Shown one piece after another: positions 27,161-40,743 of a stretch of 64,000 nucleotides of DNA. Each line of letters opens with the position of its first letter. Position 1 is the stretch's first letter. Position numbers and translations under genes: made by a program. The stretch comes from Fischerella thermalis PCC 7521 (lineage in GTDB: Bacteria; Cyanobacteriota; Cyanobacteriia; Cyanobacteriales; Nostocaceae), in NCBI RefSeq assembly GCF_000317225.1, contig NZ_AJLL01000090.1:124001-188000 (forward strand), read 5' to 3'. The notes under the pieces were generated by a model. The model did not search any database. It was not told where the DNA came from and saw only the letters and a program-made list of their open reading frames with translations.

Positions 27161-28843
27161 TTAATGATTAAAACTATATATTTTCTGTGTTTCTAACTGT
27201 TCACAACAAATTGATGAAGGTAAAGTCTCTGCTGAGAAAGTCTGGCGATCTAATTGCACTTGCAGATTACTTAGGGGATCAACACCAGGAGAAATCAAAA
27301 ATTCCAGCTTTTGTACATAAGGTAGACTGACAAGATAATCAAGAATTTGTCCGATCGCTTGTACGTAGGGATGATTTTTTTGTTTGTACCAGTCATGGGT
27401 TGCTAGTTGCGGTTGATCAAACCCGAGATGTACTGTTAAAGATGGTTTGTCAAAGAGGGCGATCGCTAAAGGACGAGCTTCTTCTTGTAACAATAAATCA
27501 TGACTTTTCGCTAAATGGCGCAGTTTTTCCAAGCGTTCATAGCGTTCTGTAACTGCTTGCGGGTCATCTTCCCAGTGGATAGCCATTGTGACCAAATATG
27601 TCTGCAACAGCATGTGACCCAGCTTTTTCGCTTTTGTGGTCAAGTAATAGGAGTTATAATCATTGGCTTCGATTAATAAGGGTACGCGATCAACTACTTC
27701 TAAGTTATAACCTTTTAACCCGGCAATTTTCCGAGGATTATTGGTAATCAAACGGATTTTATGTACACCCAAATCCATCAGAATTTGTGCGCCCATACCG
27801 TAGTCACGCAAATCGGCGGGAAATCCTAAACGTTCGTTAGCTTCAACGGTATCTAGTCCCATATCCTGCAACGAGTAGGCTTTTAGTTTATTAATCAGTC
27901 CAATTCCCCGTCCTTCTTGTCGCAGGTATACTACAACACCTTGCCCCGCATTTTCAATCATTTTCAAAGCTGCTTGTAGTTGCATCCGACAGTCGCAACG
28001 TAGAGAACCCAATGCATCCCCAGTTAAACATTCGGAATGCATCCGTACCATCACAGGGTGATCATCGAATTGGGAGGGATCTCCCTTGACAATGGCAACG
28101 TGTTCGGTATTGTCTAAAGTGTGGCGATAAGCGTAGATTTGGAAAAGACCGAACTGGGTGGGTAAATCGGCAACTGTTTCCCGAATCACAATGCGATCGT
28201 GTTTGAGGCGGTAGCTGATTAAATCCGCAATACTAATAATTTTCAGCTTATGATGTTTAGCATATTGGATTAACTGAGGCAACCGCGCCATTGAACCATC
28301 AGGGTTTTGAATCTCACAAATCACCCCAGCCGGATACAAACCAGCAAGTCTAGATAAATCGACTGCTGCTTCTGTATGTCCTGCTCGTTTCAGTACACCA
28401 CCTTCCCTAGCACGAATCGGAAAAATATGACCGGGACGACGCAAATCTGAAGCTTTAGTACTTGGATTAATGGCGACTTGAATTGTCCGGGCGCGGTCTT
28501 CTGCTGATATACCAGTTGTTACCCCCAAATGAGGCCCAGCATCAATACTGACGGTGAAAGCAGTCTGGTTAGGATCTGTAACATTACTTACCATCAAAGG
28601 CAAGTCTAATTCATCGAGGCGATCGCCCGTCATTGCCAAACAAATCAACCCCCGCGCTTCTACCGCCATGAAATTGATTGTGTCTGGAGTTGCAAATTGA
28701 GCGGCACAAATCAGATCGCCTTCATTTTCTCGGTTTTCGTCATCTACTACCACGATCACACGACCAGCTTTCAAATCTGCCAAAGCGGCGTCAATCGAAT
28801 CAAATTCAAAGGCTTGGGTTGAAGTTGTCTTGATCTGAGACAC
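27161..28843 (-). CDS. ribBA: bifunctional riboflavin biosynthesis protein RibBA
   Basis: Catalyses both entry steps of riboflavin synthesis. The N-terminal domain (about 10-210) is 3,4-dihydroxy-2-butanone 4-phosphate synthase: [14 protein letters not shown], and [14 protein letters not shown]. The next domain (about 215-405) is GTP cyclohydrolase [21 protein letters not shown] holds the three zinc cysteines and [10 protein letters not shown] the catalytic part. A third segment of about 150 residues (410-560) has no known activity and is present in other cyanobacterial RibBA proteins. The start is GTG 28843 (MSQIKTTST). No other rib gene is near, and I see no FMN riboswitch in the leader. 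Confidence 0.95.
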   Translation of the reverse strand: MSQIKTTSTQAFEFDSIDAALADLKAGRVIVVVDDENRENEGDLICAAQFATPDTINFMAVEARGLICLAMTGDRLDELDLPLMVSNVTDPNQTAFTVSIDAGPHLGVTTGISAEDRARTIQVAINPSTKASDLRRPGHIFPIRAREGGVLKRAGHTEAAVDLSRLAGLYPAGVICEIQNPDGSMARLPQLIQYAKHHKLKIISIADLISYRLKHDRIVIRETVADLPTQFGLFQIYAYRHTLDNTEHVAIVKGDPSQFDDHPVMVRMHSECLTGDALGSLRCDCRMQLQAALKMIENAGQGVVVYLRQEGRGIGLINKLKAYSLQDMGLDTVEANERLGFPADLRDYGMGAQILMDLGVHKIRLITNNPRKIAGLKGYNLEVVDRVPLLIEANDYNSYYLTTKAKKLGHMLLQTYLVTMAIHWEDDPQAVTERYERLEKLRHLAKSHDLLLQEEARPLAIALFDKPSLTVHLGFDQPQLATHDWYKQKNHPYVQAIGQILDYLVSLPYVQKLEFLISPGVDPLSNLQVQLDRQTFSAETLPSSICCEQLETQKIYSFNH

Positions 28844-29403
28844 AGATTTTAGCTACCAAAAGTAAATTTTTTTAACAAATCCTGTTTTTCAGATTGTACC
28901 GCCTTTAGAAGGGTAGAAGCTTAGATAAGCAGGGATTTGTTGATGTTGATATTGTTACTAGGTTCAAAAATGAGAGAGTGCAACAGGAGGCTTTAAGTAT
29001 TACTCTGGCAAGATATAGATTTTTTGCAAATAGAATAACTTATGAATACACAAGTGGTATCCGTAATAATGATTTTAGCTTTATTCGCTTGTGGACTACT
29101 AGAGCAAAACTTTAACTGCCTAAGACAGGTATCATAGCAATGCTATTGCTAGCTGACTGCACAAAAGACAGTTGCAGATGAATAAAATTCATCTAGCTTT
29201 TTATTTTTTCACATAACATTGCGAAAAAGTCTACCGCTAAAATTAGGTTTTAGTACTTAAATTTCAGTAACAGTTCAAAAATCATCAGGGTTAGCATTCA
29301 ACCTTCAACCATCATATGCTAAGAGCTAATAGCTTTGAGCTAAAGCGTGGATTGTTGAGAGCTGACAACAGGTTAACCAAAAGCGGATAAGGATCTTATA
29401 ATC
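28844..29403. other. divergent intergenic region ribBA-argC
   Basis: No strong gene. A 31-codon frame at 29042-29137 (MNTQVVSVIMILALFACG...) encodes a small hydrophobic peptide with no recognised family. GGATAAGGATCTTATAATC just before 29404 is the likely argC ribosome site. Confidence 0.5.
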
Positions 29404-30462
29404 ATGGGCAATTTTAGACGCGTACCCGTTGGGATTGTAGGCGCGTCAGGTTATGGCGGAGTTCAGTTGGTGCGTCTACTGATGGATCATCCAGAAGTAG
29501 AGCTTGTTTATTTAGGTGGCGATAGCACTGCTGGTAAGCCATTTGCGGATATATATCCACATTTGGCTCATACAGTCAATTTATCGATAGAAGCGGTAGA
29601 TACGGAAATTATTGCTCACCGTTGTGAAGTAGTTTTTCTGTCTGTGCCGAATGGTCTGGCTTGCCAAATTGCTCCAAAATTGCTAGAGAAAGGATGTAAG
29701 GTACTCGATTTGAGTGCTGACTATCGCTTTAGTAACTTGGCGACTTATACTGCTTGGTACGGTAAACAACGGCAAGATACTGCTACTGCGGCAATGGCAG
29801 TGTATGGATTACCAGAACTATATCGCGATCGCATTGCCGAAGCCCAGTTAGTAGGGTGTCCTGGTTGCTATCCTACCGCTAGTCTCCTCGCACTATCTCC
29901 ACTCCTCAAACAGGGATTAATCATCCCCGAAACAGCCATTATTGATGCTAAATCTGGTACGTCGGGTGGTGGACGAGAAGCCAAAATCAATATGTTATTA
30001 GCTGAAGCAGACAACTCTCTAGCGGCCTATGGTGTCGCCCGTCACCGCCATACACCGGAAATTGAGCAGATTTGCAGTGAACTCGCAGGTCACGAACTCA
30101 CTATACAATTCACTCCCCATCTCATCCCAATGGTACGCGGCATCCTATCTACAGTGTATGCATCCTTACGCGATCCCGGCTTGGTCAGAGATGACTTAAT
30201 TACCATTTATAGAGCCTTTTACCGTAACTCTGCTTGGGTAAAAATTTGCGATCCTGGCATTTATCCCCAAACCAAATGGGCTTGTGGTAGTAATCTTTGT
30301 TACATAGGTATAGAAGTTGACCCGCGTACAGGTAGAGCGATCGTAATGTCAGCAATTGACAACCTGATCAAAGGGCAGGCGGGTCAAGCAATTCAGTGTA
30401 TGAATATTATGATGGGTTGGGATGAAACCTTGGGATTACCGAAGTTAGGTTTTTATCCATAG
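29404..30462 (+). CDS. argC: N-acetyl-gamma-glutamyl-phosphate reductase
   Basis: Third enzyme of arginine synthesis: NADPH reduction of N-acetylglutamyl phosphate to the semialdehyde. 352 residues, the long type. [20 protein letters not shown] is the Rossmann nucleotide loop; [15 protein letters not shown] contains the active-site cysteine; [15 protein letters not shown] and the histidine-rich [12 protein letters not shown] segment are conserved. ATG 29404 is supported by AAGGATC upstream. A tract of heptamer repeats separates it from the convergent eno gene. Confidence 0.97.
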   Translation: MGNFRRVPVGIVGASGYGGVQLVRLLMDHPEVELVYLGGDSTAGKPFADIYPHLAHTVNLSIEAVDTEIIAHRCEVVFLSVPNGLACQIAPKLLEKGCKVLDLSADYRFSNLATYTAWYGKQRQDTATAAMAVYGLPELYRDRIAEAQLVGCPGCYPTASLLALSPLLKQGLIIPETAIIDAKSGTSGGGREAKINMLLAEADNSLAAYGVARHRHTPEIEQICSELAGHELTIQFTPHLIPMVRGILSTVYASLRDPGLVRDDLITIYRAFYRNSAWVKICDPGIYPQTKWACGSNLCYIGIEVDPRTGRAIVMSAIDNLIKGQAGQAIQCMNIMMGWDETLGLPKLGFYP

Positions 30463-30468
30463 TCACAG

Positions 30469-30541
30469 TTAATGGTTAGTGGTTAGTGGTTAGTGGTAAA
30501 AACCAACAACTAACAACTAACAACTAACAACTAGTAACTAA
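30469..30541. repeat. short tandem heptanucleotide repeats between argC and eno
   Basis: Four TTAGTGG-type units (30475-30496) are followed by inverted-sense AACAACTAACAACTAAC units (30502-30541). The two blocks are partly complementary and could pair in RNA between the convergent genes. Confidence 0.85.
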
Positions 30542-31822
<1,281 letters not shown>

Positions 31823-32405
31823 TTATATCTTTGTCCTTTTTTTTGAATTAGTTCTTACCACTGAACAAAAACATTCACAGTGGCTGGCCCGACTATCTAG
31901 CATAGGCTGTTGGGGAATACATAAGGCAGAGATTAACGAAGATTTTAGGGGCTAGGAATTGGACATTGGGGTTCGCATACTCAGGAATAATCTATTGTTG
32001 CTCAGTTTCTGTGTATCAAACCACAGTTAAATACAGATACACATCGATAAATTAAGAATGGTTGATTGTTGATTGTTAGTGGTTAGTGGTTAGACCCCAC
32101 CCTTACCTTAAGCCGAAGAAGGCGCGTCTACACACCCCTCATACTCCCCACCACCCCATCACTCCACCTTCCTCACAAGTTCCTCATCTTTTACCTCTAA
32201 CCTGCAAGTAGTACTCTGTCAACCGCAGTTCTCAGCGTATTTTCCTAAATATCAATTTCTATTACATTTTTCCCACACTCTTACACCCTTTTTCAATTCG
32301 GTGCAGGGTACACAGATGTACACAGATGGATTATGTATTTGCTGTTAAATTAATCCCCGATCGCTATTTTAAGACACTAGATAAATTAAATACAAAGACA
32401 AAACT
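31823..32405. other. intergenic region eno to radical SAM gene
   Basis: No gene. It has a GTTGATTGTTAGTGGTTAGTGG heptamer block (around 32065-32090), a CCTTAAGCCGAAGAAGGCGCGTCTACAC repeat piece (32105-32132) with ACTCCCCACCACCCC units, and GGGTACACAGATGTACACAGATGG (32307-32330), a member of the ACACAGATG family also at 1700, 49515 and 61950. Confidence 0.6.
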
Positions 32406-33032
32406 ATGACTCAAAATCAAGCTAACTCATACATGACACTGATGCAGATTCCCGCCGGATATCTCAACATTATGGGTTATGTGGATGAATCTGAAGTGAA
32501 TGGTCCTGGATGTCGTGCTGTAATTTGGGTACAAGGATGCTTGCGGGAATGTCCAGGTTGCTTTAATCCAGAATCTTGGTCTTTTGAAATTAATCAACTT
32601 GTTTCTGTAGATAGTCTGGCGGAAAAAATTCTCAGTAATCCTCACAATCAAGGTGTAACTTTTTCTGGTGGTGAACCCTTTTGGCAAGCAGCCGCACTAG
32701 CAAATCTGGCGCGCAAAGTTAAAGCGGCTGGATTGAACGTGATGTCATTTAGTGGTTTTACTTTGGAGCAATTACAATCTGAATATGCTCCAGCTGGTTC
32801 CCAAGAACTATTAGAGCAGTTAGATATTCTCATTGATGGACCCTACATTCAATCACTAGCGTTAAACTCACCCGACTCTCCTGTTTCATCTAGCAATCAA
32901 CGGGTTCACGTCTTTAACCCAGCTTTGCAAGATAAAATTTCTTGGGCAAGCAATCAGATCGAAATTCATATTTTTAAAGACGGTAGCAGACTTGTAACTG
33001 GCTACCGAGGAAAGTTGGAACTGGAAGATTAG
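32406..33032 (+). CDS. NrdG-like radical SAM protein
   Basis: A 208-residue radical SAM enzyme with a single 4Fe-4S site: WVQGCLRECPGCFNP holds Cys-x3-Cys-x2-Cys. GVTFSGGEPFWQ is the SAM-binding GGE region, and the short length and ILIDGPYI motif resemble activases for glycyl radical enzymes such as anaerobic ribonucleotide reductase. No NrdD or other glycyl radical enzyme is in the window, so the target is unknown. ATG 32406 is chosen; later ATGs exist in frame. It lies 156 bp upstream of gap. Confidence 0.85.
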   Translation: MTQNQANSYMTLMQIPAGYLNIMGYVDESEVNGPGCRAVIWVQGCLRECPGCFNPESWSFEINQLVSVDSLAEKILSNPHNQGVTFSGGEPFWQAAALANLARKVKAAGLNVMSFSGFTLEQLQSEYAPAGSQELLEQLDILIDGPYIQSLALNSPDSPVSSSNQRVHVFNPALQDKISWASNQIEIHIFKDGSRLVTGYRGKLELED

Positions 33033-33185
33033 AAAAGTGGGGATATGGCTTCCCCAGACTAAACCTTAAAAGATGCCAAGCAAATAGGCGATCGCCAAAT
33101 CAGACTGTCAGGATCGAAAAAGCAAACAGTAATATGTAATTTGCTTTAGTTTCTCCTTTGTTCAACTTCCCAGAATAGGAGGTAA

Positions 33186-34235
<1,050 letters not shown>

Positions 34236-34312
34236 CAGTTATTCAGTTATCAAAGCAACTTATTAACTATTCACTGTTAACTGTTTACTATTTCTCACCA
34301 CTGTCAAAAATT

Positions 34313-34334
34313 GCCAAGGATTAAAATCCTTGGC
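34313..34334. repeat. perfect 22-bp palindrome after gap
   Basis: GCCAAGGATTT-type dyad (GCCAAGGATTA plus its complement around TAAA), 78 bp after the gap stop. No T-run follows, so it is weak as an intrinsic terminator but may act as an mRNA 3' hairpin. Confidence 0.6.
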
Positions 34335-34404
34335 TAATAGCTCAAGTCATCTAAAGATGAGTCTACTAGTCAGTCCAGTTAATTTTGAGGGTTTACGGGT
34401 GGTC

Positions 34405-34438
34405 AAATCCCCGGCTTCTTCAAGAAGTCGGGGATCTT
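34405..34438. repeat. compact CCCCGGCTTCTT hairpin repeat
   Basis: AAATCCCCGGCTTCTT and AAGAAGTCGGGGATCTT pair almost perfectly. Relatives are at 12117-12188 and 36215-36246. Confidence 0.75.
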
Positions 34439-35112
34439 GTAGCCCAGCAAAATTAATGCGATAGACCACTACTGGTCTGTGTCATTAGTTCTGAGGGTAA
34501 AAAAGAACCGCAAAGACCCCAAGTACGCCAAGAGAAGAGGAGAAGAAAAGGGTAATTTATTAAATTATTTAACCCATTCTCGGAGAGTGATATGTAACGG
34601 AAAGTAAAGTTCCCAAAAAGCTCTTCTTTTCTGCCTCCTGCCTTGTCATAACGACAATTTTCAACACCGACCTACTTATATAAATAGTTATTAAATTATA
34701 TAAAAACTCTTTGATAAAGCTAAAAACTTATTTAATCTTCAGTGCCAATACTAAAAAAAAGCTGAAGAATTTGTGATTTAAATATTCAGTTATTTAAGCA
34801 CAATAAGGGTCAAAAATTGTCCAAATAATTATGGTTACTAGGGTTTAAAATATCCCTTGATCAAGAAAAATGCAAAATGATTTAAAAAAACTGCATACAA
34901 TGACACAATCAATCTTGGCAGAACTTGCCTAGAATAGGGCTGGAGGGAATTAAATCAGGACTTTTGCGAAAATATTTCGGTGTAATTGGTAATAAGTAAT
35001 GAAAGATATATGAATTTCCAATTACCGATTACTTGTTGCCATCAACTCAGCTAGCGAGACCACTACAACCCGATGATATAAGTCCTGAAAAACAAAATTA
35101 AAGAGGTAAACC

Positions 35113-36117
35113 ATGTCAAAGAATTTACTGGAACAATTGCGAGAAATGACCGTTGTGGTCGCAGATACCGGAGACATTCAAGCAATTGAAAAATTCAAGC
35201 CACAAGATGCGACTACCAACCCTTCTTTGATTACAGCGGCAGCACAAATGCCGGAATATCAAGAAATAGTTGATCAAACTTTACTGCAAGCAAAAAAAGA
35301 CCTTGGTTCTGGTGCATCTCAAGCTCAAGTAGTTTCTTTGGCATTTGACCGTTTAGCGGTGTCCTTTGGATTGAAGATATTGCAAATCATCCCTGGACGA
35401 GTATCCACAGAAGTGGATGCACGCCTATCTTATGACACAGAAGCTACTGTCACCAAAGCACGAGAATTGATTGCTCAATACGAAGCAGCAGGAGTTTCTC
35501 GCCAACGCATTCTGATTAAAATTGCTTCCACTTGGGAAGGTATTCGTGCTGCTGAAATTTTGGAAAAAGAAGGAATTCACTGCAATCTCACCTTATTGTT
35601 TGGTATTCACCAAGCGATCGCCTGTGCAGAAGCTGGTGTAACTCTCATTTCTCCCTTCGTCGGACGCATTCTCGACTGGTACAAAAAAGAAACCGGACGG
35701 GATAGTTACCCCTCAGCAGAAGATCCAGGGGTATTATCTGTCACGAAAATCTACAACTACTACAAAAAATTTGGTTATAAGACTGAAGTTATGGGAGCTA
35801 GCTTCCGTAATATCGGCGAAATTACTGAATTGGCAGGTTGCGATTTGCTGACTATTTCTCCCGCGCTACTGGGTGAGTTACAGGCAACAATTGGAGAACT
35901 GCCTCGTAAACTTGATGCTAGCAAAGCATTAGGGATGACAATTGAAAAAATTTCTATGGACAAAGCCACCTTTGATAAGATGCACACTGCCGATCGCATG
36001 GCATCAGAAAAATTAGATGAAGGTATCAAAGGTTTCACCAAAGCATTAGAATCCTTAGAGCAACTTCTCGCAGAAAGACTGGCTAAGCTAGAAGCTGAGA
36101 CTCGAATTCCTGTCTAA
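35113..36117 (+). CDS. tal: transaldolase
   Basis: Pentose-phosphate enzyme that moves a dihydroxyacetone unit between sugar phosphates; 334 residues. [18 protein letters not shown] and [13 protein letters not shown] are type signatures, and [15 protein letters not shown] carries the Schiff-base lysine. [18 protein letters not shown] and [13 protein letters not shown] complete the barrel. This form ends without the C-terminal EF-hand extension seen in some cyanobacterial transaldolases. It should work in the oxidative pentose-phosphate pathway, which supports dark respiration and, in heterocysts, nitrogen fixation. AGAGGTAAACC precedes the ATG. Confidence 0.96.
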   Translation: MSKNLLEQLREMTVVVADTGDIQAIEKFKPQDATTNPSLITAAAQMPEYQEIVDQTLLQAKKDLGSGASQAQVVSLAFDRLAVSFGLKILQIIPGRVSTEVDARLSYDTEATVTKARELIAQYEAAGVSRQRILIKIASTWEGIRAAEILEKEGIHCNLTLLFGIHQAIACAEAGVTLISPFVGRILDWYKKETGRDSYPSAEDPGVLSVTKIYNYYKKFGYKTEVMGASFRNIGEITELAGCDLLTISPALLGELQATIGELPRKLDASKALGMTIEKISMDKATFDKMHTADRMASEKLDEGIKGFTKALESLEQLLAERLAKLEAETRIPV

Positions 36118-36214
36118 ACAAGCTGTCTCAAGATTTACGGTGTGTAGTGAGTGCTTTACGACTCAATTAGGTACTAAACTACTTGTTCACCAAATTGATT
36201 TTGATAGGTGAGCT

Positions 36215-36246
36215 AGATTCCCGACTTTTTAAAAAGTCGGCGATCT
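36215..36246. repeat. CCCGACTTTTT hairpin repeat
   Basis: AGATTCCCGACTTTTT followed by AAAAAGTCGGCGATCT; almost perfect dyad, third member of the family with 12117 and 34405. Confidence 0.75.
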
Positions 36247-36317
36247 GACGCCTCACAAAAAGTCAAAACTTACACGGTCGAATACTACTTAGTATTGAAA
36301 ATTCAGCATCATCCATA

Positions 36318-36350
36318 CCCGATTTCTTCATTGGAATCGGGTTTGTTATT
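36318..36350 (+). terminator. probable intrinsic terminator downstream of tal
   Basis: CCCGATT, loop of about ten bases, AATCGGG, then TTTGTTATTT. The stem is 7 bp and GC-rich, and the T-rich tail fits rho-independent termination. Confidence 0.65.
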
Positions 36351-36444
36351 TCCAGCAACTTCTATGTGAATTCTCAACTTGTTTATGGGAACTATATACT
36401 AAATAAACCTTACGCCTATAGGTATTAATACTGTTGTTAAAAAT

Positions 36445-39225
36445 ATGCTGCTTTTGACCCAAAAAAGTTCTTGTACCAGGGGTAGCAGAAAAATTCCTCT
36501 ACGCCTAATTCTTGTAGTGCCTTTTGTTGTGCAAATTTTTGCTGCGGTGGGACTTACAGGATATTTATCTTTACGTAATGGTCAGCAAGCAGTCAATCAC
36601 CTTGCTAGGCAATTAAGTAAGGAAGTTAGCAGTCGCATTGAACAGCGTCTTGATAGTTACTTCAATACAGCGCGTCGTCTTGCTCAAATCAATGGAGAGG
36701 CGATGGAGTTGGGTTTGCTTAATCCTCAAGATTTGCCAGGGATGGGACATTACTTTTGGAAGCAAATGCAATTGTATCCTGTTGGCTATGTCATTTTTGG
36801 CAGTAAAGAAGGTGAATTCGCAGCAGCAGGATATTTTTTTGATGATAATCGCATCTCCATCAATGAGGTTTCACCATCTCGATATCACAACGGTCATTTA
36901 TATACCTACGATACAGATAGCCAAGGAAACCGGATTAAGCTTGCAGATATTGATCAAGACTATGCCTTTCAAAAAGAGGGTTGGTATGCACAAGCAGTCT
37001 TGGTAGGTAAACCAACATGGAGTCAGATTTATCAATGGGAAACAGCACCTTATCCGTTATCTATTGCTGCGAGTCGTCCTGTTTTTGATCGCAACAAAAA
37101 CTTCATCGGTGCAATTGGTGTGGAACAGCGCCTTTCCCAGATTAGTGATTTTTTGCGCCAGCTAAAAGTTAGTCCCCACGGTAAGACTTTTATTGTAGAG
37201 CGTAATGGTTTACTGGTTGCTACTTCCACACAAGAGCAGCCTTACACAATAATTAATGGTAAACCGCAACGACTGAAAAGCTCAGATATTAATGATCCGT
37301 TAATCAAAGCGATCGCCAACCATCTCACAAACCGCTTTGGTAGTTACAAACAAATCAACAGAAGTCAACAGTTAGATTTTTTACTCAATGGTGAACGTCA
37401 GTTTGTCCAAGTTACACCTTGGCGAGATGATTGGGGACTTGATTGGTTGGTGGTGGTTGCGGTTCCAGAATCTGATTTTATGGCACAAATCCATGCCAAT
37501 ACTCGCACCACAATTATGCTGTGTCTGTTGGCTTTGGCGTTGGCTACTGTTTTGGGAGTTTATACATCGCGTTGGATTACTCAACCTATCTTAAAGTTAA
37601 GTCAAGCCTCGGAAGCGATCGCTCTAGGCGAATTAGATCAAAAAGTCGTAGAAAGTGAAGTTGAGGAACTAGCAGTACTTGCGAGATCCTTTAACCGGAT
37701 GGCGCAGCAATTGCGTAATGCTTTCACTACTCTAGAAAAGACCAATCAAGAATTAGAAATTCGAGTTGAAAAACGTACTGCTCAACTCAAAGAAGCGAAA
37801 ATCGCTGCCGATGCTGCCAATCAAGCTAAAAGCGAATTTTTAGCAAACATGAGCCACGAATTAAGAACACCACTCAATGGCATTTTAGGCTATGCTCAAA
37901 TACTCCAACGCTCTAAAAATTTGACAGAAAGGGAGTACCACGGCATTAATATTATTTATCAATGCGGCTCTCATCTACTGAATCTAATTAATGATATATT
38001 AGACCTCTCCAAAATTGAGGCACAGAAAATGGAATTGTATCCCACTAATTTTCATTTTCCCGCCTTTTTAGAAGGGGTCGCAGAGATTTGCCGTATCCGC
38101 GCAGAACAAAAAAATATTGCTTTTATTACTCAAGTGGAATCCCAAGTTCCTCAAGGTGTTTATGCTGATGAAAAACGTCTACGACAAGTTTTAATTAATC
38201 TACTAAATAATGCGATTAAATTTACAGATACTGGTAGCGTAATTTTGAAAGTTGAAGTCACTGGTCAAGCAAAACAACAAATTACCCATTATAAAATTCG
38301 CTTCCAAATAGAAGACACTGGCATAGGCATGACTCCAGAACAAATAGAAAAAATATTTTTGCCCTTTGAGCAAGTAGGAGAAAATAAGCGCAAGGTAGAA
38401 GGTACGGGCTTAGGATTAGCAATTACTCAGAAAATAATTTCTCTCATGGGCAGTAATATCAACGTCCAAAGCCAACCAGGAATCGGCAGTATTTTTTGGT
38501 TTGATATAGAATTACCAGAAGTTATCAATTGGTCACAAAAAATTAAAACCTTTCCTCAAGGAACCATTGTTGGATTTACTGGAAAGCAACGAAAAATATT
38601 AATCGTCGATGATAAATGGGAAAATCGCTCGGTGATTATTAATTTGCTAGAACCACTTGGTTTTCACCTCGTTGAAGCAAGCGATGGTCGAGAAGGTTTA
38701 GAAAAAGTAGAAGAGTTTCAACCTGATTTAATTATTACTGATTTAGTAATGCCCTTAATGGATGGTTTTGAGATGATTCGAAACTTGCGAGAGTTACCGC
38801 AATATAAAGAAGTTAAGATTATTGCTTCTTCTGCCAGTGTTTTTGAAACTGATCAATATAAAAGTTTGAATGCTGGAGCAGATGATTTTTTACCGAAACC
38901 TGTACAAATTGAAAAGTTATTAGAGATTTTAAAAATAAATTTATATTTGGAATGGATTTATGAAAATAATCAAAACCTAATTGATCAAAAAGAACAAAAT
39001 AATTTGTTACTAACTGAGACAATCATAGCACCGCCAATAGAAAATATAAATCAACTTTACGATCTAGCTTTGAAAGGTCGAATTATAGCGATCCAGAAAG
39101 AAGTAGAAAAGCTTGCTCAATTAGATAAAAGATATTCTAGTTTCACTCAGGAAATTTTACATCTTACTCAGAAATTTCAAGTTAATGCAATCCAAGAATT
39201 CCTGAAAAAGTATTTATCTATCTAA
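36445..39225 (+). CDS. hybrid histidine kinase with Cache sensor (module A, gene 1)
   Basis: A 926-residue membrane kinase. TM1 (about 22-43) and TM2 (about 352-372) flank a periplasmic dCache-like sensor of about 300 residues ([36 protein letters not shown]). HAMP follows ([20 protein letters not shown]), then HisKA with His471 in [11 protein letters not shown], HATPase ([20 protein letters not shown]), a receiver with Asp766 in LIITDLVMP and Lys in LPKPV, and a C-terminal helical module of about 65 residues ([17 protein letters not shown]...). The same module ends the kinase at 40744. The ligand is unknown; Cache domains usually bind small organic molecules. The next gene starts 27 bp later. 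Confidence 0.93.
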   Translation: MLLLTQKSSCTRGSRKIPLRLILVVPFVVQIFAAVGLTGYLSLRNGQQAVNHLARQLSKEVSSRIEQRLDSYFNTARRLAQINGEAMELGLLNPQDLPGMGHYFWKQMQLYPVGYVIFGSKEGEFAAAGYFFDDNRISINEVSPSRYHNGHLYTYDTDSQGNRIKLADIDQDYAFQKEGWYAQAVLVGKPTWSQIYQWETAPYPLSIAASRPVFDRNKNFIGAIGVEQRLSQISDFLRQLKVSPHGKTFIVERNGLLVATSTQEQPYTIINGKPQRLKSSDINDPLIKAIANHLTNRFGSYKQINRSQQLDFLLNGERQFVQVTPWRDDWGLDWLVVVAVPESDFMAQIHANTRTTIMLCLLALALATVLGVYTSRWITQPILKLSQASEAIALGELDQKVVESEVEELAVLARSFNRMAQQLRNAFTTLEKTNQELEIRVEKRTAQLKEAKIAADAANQAKSEFLANMSHELRTPLNGILGYAQILQRSKNLTEREYHGINIIYQCGSHLLNLINDILDLSKIEAQKMELYPTNFHFPAFLEGVAEICRIRAEQKNIAFITQVESQVPQGVYADEKRLRQVLINLLNNAIKFTDTGSVILKVEVTGQAKQQITHYKIRFQIEDTGIGMTPEQIEKIFLPFEQVGENKRKVEGTGLGLAITQKIISLMGSNINVQSQPGIGSIFWFDIELPEVINWSQKIKTFPQGTIVGFTGKQRKILIVDDKWENRSVIINLLEPLGFHLVEASDGREGLEKVEEFQPDLIITDLVMPLMDGFEMIRNLRELPQYKEVKIIASSASVFETDQYKSLNAGADDFLPKPVQIEKLLEILKINLYLEWIYENNQNLIDQKEQNNLLLTETIIAPPIENINQLYDLALKGRIIAIQKEVEKLAQLDKRYSSFTQEILHLTQKFQVNAIQEFLKKYLSI

Positions 39226-39252
39226 TTGTGATAAATTGTATAAATATAAACC

Positions 39253-40593
39253 ATGTCTCCCACAGAAGAATACGTAATCCTCATTGTAGATGACAATTCG
39301 ACCAATTTAGCAGTTATTGCCGAAGCATTAACTAATGCTGGCTTTGAAATTGCCGTGGCAACAAATGGTGAGAATGCAATCAAGCAGAGTAATTATGACC
39401 AGCCAGATCTAATTTTATTAGATGTGGATATGCCAGGTATAGATGGTTTTGAAACATGTAAAAAACTAAAAGATAATCCCCTAACTCATCAAATACCTAT
39501 AATTTTTATGACTGCTCTCAATGATACTAGGGATAAAGTAAAAGGCTTGAACTTGGGAGCAGTAGATTACGTTACTAAACCTTTTCAAGAAGCAGAAGTC
39601 ATTGCTCGTATTCGCCTACATTTAAAATTATCTTCTTTAACAAAGAAGTTAGAAGAAAAAAATCTACAACTGCATCAACTCAACAATGCTTTAGAAGAAC
39701 GGGTTAAAGAGCGAACAAAACAATTAACTCAATCCCTAATCAATTTGCAACAAGCTCAAATTCAGTTAATCCAGAGTGAAAAAATGTCTGCTTTAGGAAA
39801 TTTAGTAGCGGGGATTGCCCATGAAATTAATAATCCAATTAATTCTATTTTAGGTAATATTAATCATGCTGAAGAATATACGAAAGATTTACTACAGCAC
39901 CTGCATTTATATCAGCATCATTATCCTCAGCCAAAACTAGAAATTGAACAACATGGGAATGAGATTGATATCGATTTTTTAACTACAGATTTACCAAAAT
40001 TATTTCATTCAATCAAATTAGGGGCTGAACGAGTTATTAAGATTAGTAATTCTCTAAGAGTTTTTTCTCGGTCTGATCAAGAAAATCAAGTGCTAGCTAA
40101 TATTCATGAAGCTATTGATAATACTTTAATAATTTTACAATATCGTCTGAAAGCTAATCTAAATCGTCCTGCTATTCAAATAATTAAGAATTATGGAGAT
40201 ATTCCACCGATAAAATGCTATTTAGGGCAACTCAATCAAGTGTTTATGAATATCTTAGCTAATGCTATTGATGCTTTAGAAGAATCTAATCAAGGGCGTG
40301 ATTTTAGCGAAATAGAAAAATTTCCTAACATTATTACTATTTCAACTGAGTTATCTAATGATAGAAAAAGTGTGGTCATTAAATTTAAAGATAATGGCAT
40401 AGGCATTCCTGAAGAAACTCAATCACGGATATTTGACCATTTATTTACCACTAAATCATCAGAAAAAGGCACTGGATTAGGTTTATCTATAAGTCGGCAG
40501 ATTATTGAAGAAAAACATGGAGGAAGTTTGAGGTGTAAGTCAGTAGTGGGAGAAGGAACTGAACTCGCGATCGCTATTCCCATCAATATGTAA
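39253..40593 (+). CDS. REC-histidine kinase (module A, gene 2)
   Basis: A 446-residue soluble protein: receiver (about 8-125, Asp57 in LILLDVDMPGIDGFE, Lys in YVTKPFQ), a coiled coil (about 130-175, LEEKNLQLHQLNNALEERVK), then a HisKA-like domain with His190 in AGIAHEINNPINS and an HATPase with FMNILANAIDAL, DNGIGIP and GTGLGLSISRQ. The transmitter is of the HEINNP (HPK4-like) type and looks fully active. It is likely co-transcribed with the hybrid kinase 27 bp upstream and could take phosphate from its receiver-bearing partner; the direction of phosphotransfer is inference. Confidence 0.92.
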   Translation: MSPTEEYVILIVDDNSTNLAVIAEALTNAGFEIAVATNGENAIKQSNYDQPDLILLDVDMPGIDGFETCKKLKDNPLTHQIPIIFMTALNDTRDKVKGLNLGAVDYVTKPFQEAEVIARIRLHLKLSSLTKKLEEKNLQLHQLNNALEERVKERTKQLTQSLINLQQAQIQLIQSEKMSALGNLVAGIAHEINNPINSILGNINHAEEYTKDLLQHLHLYQHHYPQPKLEIEQHGNEIDIDFLTTDLPKLFHSIKLGAERVIKISNSLRVFSRSDQENQVLANIHEAIDNTLIILQYRLKANLNRPAIQIIKNYGDIPPIKCYLGQLNQVFMNILANAIDALEESNQGRDFSEIEKFPNIITISTELSNDRKSVVIKFKDNGIGIPEETQSRIFDHLFTTKSSEKGTGLGLSISRQIIEEKHGGSLRCKSVVGEGTELAIAIPINM

Positions 40594-40743
40594 TTACCCC
40601 TGACTATCATCGCCTTACTGTGTTAGTTTTTCTTTGCTTACGGGAACCATAGCAAATGTAGCTAGATACGCAAGCGATCGCGCCTGCTTATAAGTAAAAA
40701 TTATATATTTCTCGCAATAGCTACATGCAATCACCATAAACGC

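Larger units (their letters stand above)
34236..35112. other. 877-bp intergenic region between gap and tal
   Basis: No gene on either strand. It holds the palindrome at 34313-34334, a CATCTAAAGATGAGTCTAC piece (34347-34368; a relative occurs at 62094), the CCCCGGCTTCTT hairpin at 34405-34438, and a GAACCGCAAAGACCCCAAGTACGCCAAG dispersed repeat (34505-34532). A long AT-rich leader precedes tal, whose ribosome site is AAAGAGGTAAACC. Confidence 0.6.
36118..36444. other. intergenic region tal to the first kinase module
   Basis: No gene. It contains the CCCGACTTTTT hairpin repeat (36215-36246) and a terminator-like hairpin (36318-36350). Confidence 0.6.

Noticed and set aside
28844-28950. FMN riboswitch before ribBA
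   Set aside because: No conserved AGGGC/GAAAUUC-type core elements were seen in the short leader.
29042-29137. Small photosystem or b6f subunit in the ribBA-argC gap
   Set aside because: The 31-codon hydrophobic frame does not match PetL, PetN, PsbM or similar proteins that I know.
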